A stretch of DNA of 64,000 nucleotides from Gemmatimonadota bacterium (GTDB taxonomy: Bacteria; Gemmatimonadota; Gemmatimonadetes; Longimicrobiales; Gaopeijiaceae), in contig JAJDUP010000012.1 in NCBI GenBank assembly GCA_022826565.1, positions 62,001-126,000 on the forward strand, read 5' to 3'. Shown in pieces: positions 16,398 to 23,738 of the stretch. Below the pieces are notes generated by a model. The model searched no databases. It had not been told where the DNA came from and saw nothing but the letters and a program-made list of their open reading frames with translations. Numbering within the stretch: position 1 is the stretch's first letter; every line of letters starts with the position of its first letter. The position numbers and the translations under genes are program-made.

Positions 16398-18005
16398 ATG
16401 CGCATGAAACTCCCGACCCTTCTGCTCATTCTCGGCCTTGCCGCGGCCGGCCCGTTTGCGGGAAGCGTCCCGCTTGCGGCACAGGCCGGAACCTCCACCC
16501 AGGCTCGGGTCGATACCGCCGCGGACGCCCTGCCCGCCGCCGTCTTCCTCCCCGATGCCCGCGACCCCTTCGAGGGTTTCGACGCCTTCATGGCACGGAT
16601 CATGGAGGACTGGGCGATCCCCGGAGTCGCCGTCGGCGTCATCCACAACGGCGAGATCGTGCTGGTCAGCGGATTCGGCCTCCGCGATGTCGAGAACCGC
16701 CTCCCGGTCACCGAGCACACGACCATGGCGATCGGCTCCAACAGCAAGTCCTTCACCGTGACGATGATGGCGATGCTGGTGGACGAGGGCAGGCTCGACT
16801 GGGACGAGCCGGTGCGCGATTTCCTCCCCGATTTCCGCCTCTACGACGAATTCGCCACCGCCGAGATGACGCCGCGAGACCTCGTCACTCACCAGTCCGG
16901 GCTGCCGCGCCACGACAACGTCTGGTACGGGCGCGCCGCGACCCGCGAGGAGATCTTCGCGAAGCTGCGCTACCTGAAACCGAACGCGTCCTTCCGGAGC
17001 CGCTACCAGTACCAGAACCTCATGTTCATGACGGCCGGCTTCCTCACCGAGCGCCTGACGGGGAAGGACTGGAGCGACCTGATCGACGACCGCATATTCA
17101 CCCCCCTGGGCATGGACCGGTCCAACACCTCGGTGGACGACTCGCCCGGTTCCGGGGACTTCGCCTTCCCCTACATCCTGCGCGACGGCGTGCTGCACAG
17201 GGTCCCCTTCCGCAACATCGACGAGGTCGGCCCCGCCGGATCGATCAACTCGAACGTGGTCGAGATGCTGGCCTACATCCAGACGCACATCGACGGCGGC
17301 GCCTACAACGGCACCCGGCTGATTTCGGAGGAGAACTCGGCCCAGATGCAGCAGCCCCAGTTCGCGATGCCGGGCGAGTCCGAGCACCCCGAAGTGGGGC
17401 CGGGCAGCTACGGGCTGGGCCTGCGCGTGGGCACCTACCGCGGCCGCAAGATGGTGCAGCACGGGGGCGGTATCGACGGGTTCATCTCTTCGATGTCGTG
17501 GCTCCCGCGCGAGAAGATGGGCGTGATGGTGCTCACCAACCGCTCGGGCGGCATGAACCCCGTGCCGATCATGGTCGCCTACAACGTGTACGACCGGCTG
17601 CTCGGGCTGCCGGAAATCGACTGGAACGCGCGCAACCTCGAGGAGCGGGATGAGCAGGAGGCGCGCGCCGCGGAGTCCGCCGCAGAGATGCTCGCCAAGC
17701 GGGTGGAAGGAACCAGCCCCGGCCACGCCCTGGAAGCATACAAGGGACGGTATCATCACCCGGCCTACGGCAACATGGACGTGGCAGCCGACGGCGACGG
17801 CCTCACCATCTCATACGACAACGACTTCGTGCTGGAGCTCGAGCACTTTCACTACGAGGTCTTCCGGATCACGTCGCTGCCCAACATGGTGCCGGCGACG
17901 GGACTGGTCACCTTCACCACCGACTCGGACGGCGCCGTGAGCCAGGTCGCAATCCCCTTCGAGCCCAACGGAGCCGACATCGTGTTCGATAGGGTGGAGG
18001 GGTGA
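16398..18005 (+). CDS. Exported serine hydrolase (beta-lactamase/class C fold) with DUF3471 domain
   Basis: A 535-residue secreted protein with a signal peptide ending near PLAAQA. The catalytic domain has SNSK (Ser114), YQN in RYQYQNLMF, and QHGGGIDG. The C-terminal 100 residues (LEAYKGRYHHPAYG onward) are a DUF3471 lipocalin-like beta domain often fused to this family. Compared with the lipoprotein paralogue at 11725 it has a longer lid region and no lipobox. Probably a periplasmic esterase or peptidase; the substrate cannot be read from sequence. Confidence 0.87.
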   Translation: MRMKLPTLLLILGLAAAGPFAGSVPLAAQAGTSTQARVDTAADALPAAVFLPDARDPFEGFDAFMARIMEDWAIPGVAVGVIHNGEIVLVSGFGLRDVENRLPVTEHTTMAIGSNSKSFTVTMMAMLVDEGRLDWDEPVRDFLPDFRLYDEFATAEMTPRDLVTHQSGLPRHDNVWYGRAATREEIFAKLRYLKPNASFRSRYQYQNLMFMTAGFLTERLTGKDWSDLIDDRIFTPLGMDRSNTSVDDSPGSGDFAFPYILRDGVLHRVPFRNIDEVGPAGSINSNVVEMLAYIQTHIDGGAYNGTRLISEENSAQMQQPQFAMPGESEHPEVGPGSYGLGLRVGTYRGRKMVQHGGGIDGFISSMSWLPREKMGVMVLTNRSGGMNPVPIMVAYNVYDRLLGLPEIDWNARNLEERDEQEARAAESAAEMLAKRVEGTSPGHALEAYKGRYHHPAYGNMDVAADGDGLTISYDNDFVLELEHFHYEVFRITSLPNMVPATGLVTFTTDSDGAVSQVAIPFEPNGADIVFDRVEG

Positions 18006-18045
18006 TGTAAGCCCGCCCTCGCGGGGCCGATGTAACTCTCCGTTC

Positions 18046-18185
18046 CGGGCGGGCGTAGGTGGCAGGACAGGGCGGCGGCGAGCGCGGCGGCCCTTCATCG
18101 CCGTAGCGGGCGGGCGCAGGTTGGCAGGACAGGGCTGCGGCGAGCGCGGCGGCCCTGAATCGCCCTAGCGGGCGGGCGCAGGTAG
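18046..18185. repeat. Tandem repeat, about 2.3 copies of a 61-62 base unit
   Basis: Copies begin at 18046, 18107 and 18169 with CGGGCGGGCG; the first two run full length (cagg...gacaggg...gcggcgagcgcggcggccct...tag) and the third stops after about 17 bases. The units differ at a few positions. The repeat sits between the serine hydrolase stop and the start of the plug-only gene, so it forms that gene's upstream region. Confidence 0.8.
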
Positions 18186-18187
18186 AC

Positions 18188-19006
18188 ATGAGGTACTTGA
18201 TGGGTTGGAAGAGGCCGGTGTCGCGGAGCGCGGCGCCGCTGTCATCGAGAGCCGGGCGCCGTCCGAAGCAGGTGCGCCTGCGGGAGACGGCGATCCTGTT
18301 GCTGGGCGTGCTCCTTCTGCTGGCGGCGCCCTTGCCACTTTCCGCCCAGGTCGGGGCCACGCTCCGGGGCGTGGTGCGCTCCGGGATAACGGGAGAGGTG
18401 ATCGCCGGCGCGGTGGTGCAGATCGTGGGAACGCGGGCGATGACCACCACCGACGACGACGGCCGCTACGCCATCCTGACCGTGCCGATGGGAGAGTCGG
18501 TCGTGCGCGTCACGCACAGCGACCACGTGGGCCTGGTGGACCGGCTGCATGTGGAAGAGGCGGCGGTGATCCGGCACGATTTCGAGATGATGCCGCCCGC
18601 CTATGTGCTGGAGGAGCTGGTTACGCGTGCGATGCGCCGCGTCGAGATCCCCGACGCCGCTATCGACGGCAGCGAACTCGAGCGCGGGCGCGGTGTGCGC
18701 GAGGTGCTGAGCGGCGTGACAGGGGTTACCCTGTTCAGGACCAGCGGCGCCGTGGGTGCCGGATACTACCTGCGGATTCGCGGCGCGAAGAGCTTCCACT
18801 TCAACCAGCACCCGGTCGTCTTCGTCGACGGCGTCAGGGTGCGGGCGCTGGGGACGGCGGGTGGCCTGGGCGCGCTCGAACTCATCGACGCGGGTTCGAT
18901 TGCGCGGATCGAGGTCCTGAAGGGACCGGCGGCGGGTGCCGAGTACGGTCCGGACGCAGCGGATGGGGTGGTGTTGATTACGACAAAGCGCGGCAGGAAA
19001 CCGTAA
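18188..19006 (+). CDS. Plug-only TonB-receptor-like protein (carboxypeptidase-like domain plus plug, no barrel)
   Basis: A 272-residue exported protein. After a signal segment (ILLLGVLLLLAAPLPLSAQ) comes a CarboxypepD-regulatory-like beta-sandwich (GVVRSGITGEVIAGAVVQI, DDDGRYAI) and then a TonB plug domain (VREVLSGVTGV, YYLRIRG, VVFVDGVRV, RIEVLKGPAAGAEYG, GVVLITTKRG). It stops exactly where a SusC-type receptor would begin its barrel, and only AT-rich non-coding DNA follows, so this is not a frameshifted receptor. The role is unknown; it might bind substrate or a receptor partner. A convergent SusCD operon lies next to it. Confidence 0.8.
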   Translation: MRYLMGWKRPVSRSAAPLSSRAGRRPKQVRLRETAILLLGVLLLLAAPLPLSAQVGATLRGVVRSGITGEVIAGAVVQIVGTRAMTTTDDDGRYAILTVPMGESVVRVTHSDHVGLVDRLHVEEAAVIRHDFEMMPPAYVLEELVTRAMRRVEIPDAAIDGSELERGRGVREVLSGVTGVTLFRTSGAVGAGYYLRIRGAKSFHFNQHPVVFVDGVRVRALGTAGGLGALELIDAGSIARIEVLKGPAAGAEYGPDAADGVVLITTKRGRKP

Positions 19007-19029
19007 GCGGCGTTCAAATGTAAAGTGCT

Positions 19030-19057
19030 CATTACATTCTGTAATGTGTGAATTACA
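19030..19057. repeat. AT-rich palindrome CATTACA-TTC-TGTAATG with extra half-site
   Basis: Perfect 7-base arms (19030-19036 and 19040-19046) around TTC, plus another ATTACA at 19052-19057. Same pattern as 5895-5910. It lies between converging genes, 24 bases after the plug-only stop. Confidence 0.55.
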
Positions 19058-19082
19058 TTGCAGAAAGCGTGACAACGGAAAA

Positions 19083-19113
19083 GGGCCGCCGCCCAAGTTC
19101 TGGGCGGCGGCCC
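19083..19113 (-). terminator. Intrinsic terminator of the first SusCD operon
   Basis: A 13-base perfect GC stem, GGGCCGCCGCCCA (19083-19095) with TGGGCGGCGGCCC (19101-19113), loop of 5. On the minus strand the stem is followed by TTTTCC, giving the usual U-run, and it lies 33 bases after the SusD stop. On the plus strand there is no U-run, so it mainly serves the minus-strand operon. Confidence 0.75.
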
Positions 19114-19146
19114 CGTTACTTCCGTCAGCGGGTGGTCCGTGACCGA

Positions 19147-20508
19147 CTATCCGATGTTCTCGTTCCCGTTGGTCTCCACCAGAGGTAGTTCCCAGCACGT
19201 CACCGGGCCGTATTCGGCACCCGTCTGGTCAAGACCATTGGGGTGAATGGAGCCTGGTTCCCCAAGGAACGGAATCTGTTGTGCGGTGCCCCGGTATCTC
19301 AGCATGTCGTTGAAGCGCCATCCCTGTTCCACAAAAAGCGTACGCGAGCGCTCAGCCAGTACTGCGGCAATCACGTCCGGCTGCGACGCCGACGCCCCGC
19401 CGGTCCACTCCGGCAACTCGGACTTCATTCGGAGCGCGTTGATGATCCCGACGGCGGTCGCCAGGTCTCCCATCTGTGCTGCTGCTTCAGCGATGATCAG
19501 TTGGGCGGCTTCCCAGGAAGCCATCGGCGCCGCATCGGCACGCGAAGTGTACTTTGTGGTGTAGTAGTGGATCGTCGAGAAGTCGAACGCCTGGTTGCCG
19601 ATCGTCTCGACCGGGACCCTTGGGTCGGCCACGCCGTCGTTCTGGGTCAGCTCCCCAGCTGCATTGACCGTCAGGTCGCGGAAGTGATCCGCCACCGACC
19701 CGTGTTTGCTGATCCCGTCGTTGGTGTCGTTGAGCCAGCGGTGCAGGTAGTTCTGCCGTCTGTCCAGATCTGCTGCCCGGTCGGCCCCAAACTTGAAGCC
19801 CTCGGGCACCTGTTGAGCGTCGGCAATTGCCCCGGCCCAGTCGCCCATATCCAGCTTGGCGCGTGCGCGGCCGGCGTACGAACTGGTAACCAGCGCTGCG
19901 TTTCCGGCACCCGAAATCGCCTCGCTGAAGTTCTGCACCGCGGCCCCAAGCACCTGGTCGGGCTGCATTTCCGCCCCGCCGTCCAGCGCCATCGAGCAGA
20001 AGCCTTCGCCAAGCGCCAGCAGCGCCCACCCGCCGTAGGCTCGGACCCTGCCCTGCATCTGCGCTTTGCCGGGCACATCGCCAGCATCGAACTCACCGAG
20101 TTTGTCGAAGATGTCGTTGTTCTGGAACCGGGCGGTTTGAAGCGGCGTGTAGATGCCGTAGTTCGACGCGCAGGAGCCGGTGGCCAGGACGCCTCCGGAA
20201 AGCGCCTGCAGTTCCATCTTGCGCTGTCCCCACTCCCGCATGTTCAGATTGCCCGAAGTCGGGATCCACTCATCGGAGTGGTGTGACGCCGCTGCCGCAT
20301 AGTTGCTCCAGGCACACTCGGCGTCGCCCACCACCGAGTTGACCAGGACGTCGGCAAGAGCCGGATCGGCAAGTGATTCCGCGTCCACCTTGCCGGGAAT
20401 GTCGACCGCGAGAACCTCGTTCAGGTCGCATGCTGCGCTGAACAGCGTTGCGGCCAAGAGAGAGGCCATCAGCAGGGCACGTGCCGCAGATTCGATCTGT
20501 CTAGTCAT
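19147..20508 (-). CDS. RagB/SusD family nutrient-binding outer-membrane lipoprotein
   Basis: A 453-residue SusD-like lipoprotein (lipobox FSAAC) starting at ATG 20508 with GGAGCAG upstream. Helical TPR-like segments (RARAKLDMGDWAGAI; AAQMGDLATAVGIINALR) and the family's closing block (ERSRTLFVEQGWRFNDMLRY, then TCWELPLVETNGN) are present. It sits 16 bases after the SusC gene, as expected for a receptor/lid pair in the outer membrane. Substrate unknown; no glycoside hydrolase is nearby, and the adjacent S9 peptidases suggest peptides. Confidence 0.92.
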   Translation of the reverse strand: MTRQIESAARALLMASLLAATLFSAACDLNEVLAVDIPGKVDAESLADPALADVLVNSVVGDAECAWSNYAAAASHHSDEWIPTSGNLNMREWGQRKMELQALSGGVLATGSCASNYGIYTPLQTARFQNNDIFDKLGEFDAGDVPGKAQMQGRVRAYGGWALLALGEGFCSMALDGGAEMQPDQVLGAAVQNFSEAISGAGNAALVTSSYAGRARAKLDMGDWAGAIADAQQVPEGFKFGADRAADLDRRQNYLHRWLNDTNDGISKHGSVADHFRDLTVNAAGELTQNDGVADPRVPVETIGNQAFDFSTIHYYTTKYTSRADAAPMASWEAAQLIIAEAAAQMGDLATAVGIINALRMKSELPEWTGGASASQPDVIAAVLAERSRTLFVEQGWRFNDMLRYRGTAQQIPFLGEPGSIHPNGLDQTGAEYGPVTCWELPLVETNGNENIG

Positions 20509-20524
20509 TGATCTGCTCCTCTCC

Positions 20525-23500
20525 TCAGAATGTGAGCCGAAGGGTAGTCGTAAAGGTCCGGAGCTGCGGCCATCCTTCCTGGTTGTAGGCGTTCAAACCG
20601 CGCGTGGTGCCCGTCTGCTGGGCGACTTCCGGATCCATTTGCTTCACACCGAAGCCCTCGGCCTGTCCTACCCAGAGCGTTGCCATGTTGTTGGCTGCCA
20701 CGTTGAGGGTGACCCCGGAAGCGTTGAGTCGCTCAGCCCACGAGTCCGGTAGATTGTAGTTGAGCGAAACAACCCGGAGTTTCGCGAAGTCACCGTCGAT
20801 GATCCCCGACTGCCAGAGGCCGACACCGCCAAGGGTCTCATAAGCCAACAGGATCGGGTCCGTGCGCTCCAGAATGGCACGCGAGTTGATGAAGAAGCGA
20901 TGCTGCGCCGCGATGTCGCCACTGACCATCGTGCGGCCCCCGACGTAGTCGACCAGTGCGTACAGCTGAAGATCCGGCCCGATCGACAGCGTGGCATATG
21001 CGCTGCCTTCCTTGTCCGGGAGCGGCTGACCCCAGTACACGTTCGGAGCGTCCGCGCACGCAACCGGTGCACCTCCCCCGGCAGAGATATTGGCAGACTC
21101 GCCGCTCTCCAGAATCGGGCCGCCTTCGCACATCACATTCACCGCGGCCCCATCGGCCAGGTCAGCGCTCACCACACGCTTCATGTAAATGCCGGACAAC
21201 GGCTGACCGAGGGCGTGGTACTGCCCCAGTGTCGAACTCTCCAGGACGGCAGGCTGCCCGCCAAGATCCGTGATCTCGTTGTTGGCAGTGGAGAAAGTCG
21301 CTCCCAGATCGAGGGTCATGGACTCGCTTCTGAACACACTGGCATTGACGCCGATCTCGATGCCGGCGTTCTTGACCTGGCCGATGTTCTGGAACTGAAC
21401 ACCGGGAAAGCCATTGGACGGAAGCGCGGGAACCGAAACGATCGCATCGTCGGTTGTCTGGTCGTACCATGTGAACTCCAGGCCCACCCGGTCGTCGAAC
21501 AGGCTGGCATCGAAACCGATCTCGACTTCGGTACCCACCTCGGGCTTGAGCTCCTCGTTACCGATGTTCTCCGGGGTAACCGTGGACGCCCCTCCCGGTC
21601 CCACGGAGGGCTCATAGGTTCTAAGCGCATCGAAGACATCGGGTTGCCTTCCGGCCTGTCCCCAGGCGGCGCGTAGCTTCATCTGCTGGATGAATCCCAC
21701 GCTCTGCCTGAAGAAGTCCTCGTCGCTGATCACATAGGAAGTCGAGAACTTCGGGTATACGACAAAGTCGAAATTCTTCCCGAAGGCGGAATTGTCGTCG
21801 CCCCGTACCGCTCCGGTAACATACAGCCGGTCGCCGAACCCGATCTGCTCCTGGACGAAAACCCCGAAGGTCTTGTTCTCCCGGTAGTCCTCGTCAGCGC
21901 TTCGGGTCGATCCCGAAGGAATGGTCTCGAGAGATCTCACGGGGAAGGACTCGCCCCGTCCCCAGAGTACCTCGGACTTTCTGGCGTTGTACTGAAGGCC
22001 GGCTCCGGTGCTCATGGTGATGGATTCGACCGGGGACCAGTCTCCGCTGACCTGATAGTCAGCCGAAACGTACGACGTACGCTCGCTGGCGATGGTCTTG
22101 CGGCCCGTATTGAAGAAGTTCCCGAGACTCCCGGTGGCCAGGTACAGCTCCGAGTTGGTGCGGCTGCCGAAGTCGCCACCGAATACCAGCCGGTGTTTCA
22201 TCCAGTCGGCCGCATCCCACGCAGTCTGGAAGCTGAAGGTAGTCCGGTCGACATCGGTGATCCCCTCGATCTCGTCTTCGTAGGCTTCGGGGAGATAGGC
22301 GATGTATCCGCGCGATGGCCCGTCAAGCGCTTGGGGTGTACCGGTGCCGGGCTCGCAACCCGGTGCCGGACAGGACCAGATCACAGCCGTGAGCAGTGGC
22401 TGTTGCGCGGACGCTGACTCAAGCTTGGAGCGGTTTGCTCCCAGACTGAAGTCGAACTTCAGGCTCTCATTCGCGGCATAGGTCAGGTTTGCCCTGCCCC
22501 GCAGAGAGTTCTGCCAGTTGTACGGCACCGGCCCTTCCTGGCGGTCGAATTCCCCGCTCACGTAATAGGTCACGGCTTCGGTGCCGCCGCTTACGTCGGC
22601 CCCGTACGACTGGTTGTGACCCGTGCGGAACCATTCACGGCCGCCCCCGAGCAGGCCGTAGGTGTCCTCCTTGTCGTGCCGCAGGACGTTTACTTCGACG
22701 ATTTCACCGGCGGCACTCTTGTAATACGTCGGGGGCACCAGCTCGATGGGGTTGGGAAGCCAGTTGGCTCCCTGCCGGATGGTCGCGTTCACGCGGGGTG
22801 CACCCCGGGCGCCACGCTTGGTGATGATCTGGATCACCCCGTTGGACGCCTCCGTGCCATACAGCGTAGCCGCTGCGGGACCCTTGATGATCTGGATGCT
22901 CTCGATCTCGTCGGGATCGAAGTCGTTGATCCGCGAGGGTGCCCTTCGACCGTCCTGGCCGACACCAGCGAGCAATCCGAGGTCACCGTCCTGTCCGTTG
23001 ACGCGAACGCCGTCAACCACCACGATCGGGGTTGCCGCAAGCGTCAGCGAGGCCGCTCCGCGGATCCTCATGATCCCGCCCTCGCCGATCGACCCGCTGC
23101 TGTTCATGATGCGGACGCCGGGTACGGTGGCGGACAGCATCTGCTGCACATCGGCGGAGGGCGCACGCTCCTGCAGGATCGCAGCGTCGACATTGCCGAT
23201 CGCGTTGCCTACCGACCGCGCCTGTTGCTCGCCGACCGTCCCCGTCACGATGATCTCGTCAAGGGAGATCGCCGTCTCCTGGAGTTCGATCGTCACGGGC
23301 TGGTCCGCAGTGGCCTGCGCAGTGGCTTCGCGGAAGCCGATCATGAGGACGCGGAGCGTGACGGTTCCGGATGGAGCGTTGAGGATGAGAAACCTCCCCC
23401 GGTTGTCGGTGAGGCCGCCGAGTTCGGTTCCTTCGATCACGACCTGCGCGCCAGGGAGAGGCCGCTGGGTCGTGCCCTCCACCACTGTCCCGGTGATCGT

Positions 23501-23614
23501 GTTTTGCGCGGACATCGGTGCGAATCCCATGGCAAGGGCCATGAGTACCGCGGCCGAGCCCGCGACCATTCGCCCAGGCGTTAGCCCGGGTCTCGAACGC
23601 GAAGTCGGTCTCAT
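20525..23614 (-). CDS. SusC/RagA-type TonB-dependent outer-membrane receptor
   Basis: A 1029-residue receptor. ATG 23614 has AAGGAGA upstream and begins a signal peptide ending in PMSAQN. Then a CarboxypepD-regulatory-like domain (residues about 38-112), a plug domain (TVPGVRIMNS, MRIRGAASL, VVVDGVRV, IQIIKGPAAATLYGTEASNG), and a barrel of about 750 residues finishing in TLRLTF with terminal Phe, the usual outer-membrane insertion signal. It pairs with the SusD gene downstream. Both the leader hairpin at 23650-23680 and the terminator at 19083 bracket this two-gene operon. Confidence 0.95.
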   Translation of the reverse strand: MRPTSRSRPGLTPGRMVAGSAAVLMALAMGFAPMSAQNTITGTVVEGTTQRPLPGAQVVIEGTELGGLTDNRGRFLILNAPSGTVTLRVLMIGFREATAQATADQPVTIELQETAISLDEIIVTGTVGEQQARSVGNAIGNVDAAILQERAPSADVQQMLSATVPGVRIMNSSGSIGEGGIMRIRGAASLTLAATPIVVVDGVRVNGQDGDLGLLAGVGQDGRRAPSRINDFDPDEIESIQIIKGPAAATLYGTEASNGVIQIITKRGARGAPRVNATIRQGANWLPNPIELVPPTYYKSAAGEIVEVNVLRHDKEDTYGLLGGGREWFRTGHNQSYGADVSGGTEAVTYYVSGEFDRQEGPVPYNWQNSLRGRANLTYAANESLKFDFSLGANRSKLESASAQQPLLTAVIWSCPAPGCEPGTGTPQALDGPSRGYIAYLPEAYEDEIEGITDVDRTTFSFQTAWDAADWMKHRLVFGGDFGSRTNSELYLATGSLGNFFNTGRKTIASERTSYVSADYQVSGDWSPVESITMSTGAGLQYNARKSEVLWGRGESFPVRSLETIPSGSTRSADEDYRENKTFGVFVQEQIGFGDRLYVTGAVRGDDNSAFGKNFDFVVYPKFSTSYVISDEDFFRQSVGFIQQMKLRAAWGQAGRQPDVFDALRTYEPSVGPGGASTVTPENIGNEELKPEVGTEVEIGFDASLFDDRVGLEFTWYDQTTDDAIVSVPALPSNGFPGVQFQNIGQVKNAGIEIGVNASVFRSESMTLDLGATFSTANNEITDLGGQPAVLESSTLGQYHALGQPLSGIYMKRVVSADLADGAAVNVMCEGGPILESGESANISAGGGAPVACADAPNVYWGQPLPDKEGSAYATLSIGPDLQLYALVDYVGGRTMVSGDIAAQHRFFINSRAILERTDPILLAYETLGGVGLWQSGIIDGDFAKLRVVSLNYNLPDSWAERLNASGVTLNVAANNMATLWVGQAEGFGVKQMDPEVAQQTGTTRGLNAYNQEGWPQLRTFTTTLRLTF

Positions 23615-23649
23615 AGGAACTCTCCTTTGTTTGATTGTGAGACCCTCCC

Positions 23650-23680
23650 TGCCAGACGGGCGTCAAGATACGCCTTGGCA
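23650..23680 (-). promoter_or_regulatory. Two-tier hairpin in the SusC leader
   Basis: TGCCA (23650-23654) pairs with TGGCA (23676-23680), and inside it GGCGT (23659-23663) pairs with ACGCC (23670-23674). It lies in the 124-base gap between the S9 peptidase stop and the SusC start, so it may end the peptidase transcript or structure the SusC leader. A weak minus-strand promoter-like pair, TTGCAG with TATCTT 18 bases on, overlaps it. Confidence 0.35.
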
Positions 23681-23738
23681 AGTCCTATCTGCAACCAGTA
23701 CGCATTGATGTATACACTACGCAGTCAAAAGACGACGC

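Noticed and set aside
14352..17759. A 1135-codon minus-strand open frame opposite the flavoprotein and serine hydrolase
   Set aside because: Low-complexity antisense shadow with no recognisable motif, no start signal, and two well-supported genes on the other strand.
18188..19146. Truncated SusC pseudogene with a lost barrel
   Set aside because: The DNA after the stop is AT-rich and contains a palindrome and a terminator, with no barrel-like coding in any frame; similar plug-only proteins occur elsewhere in the window.
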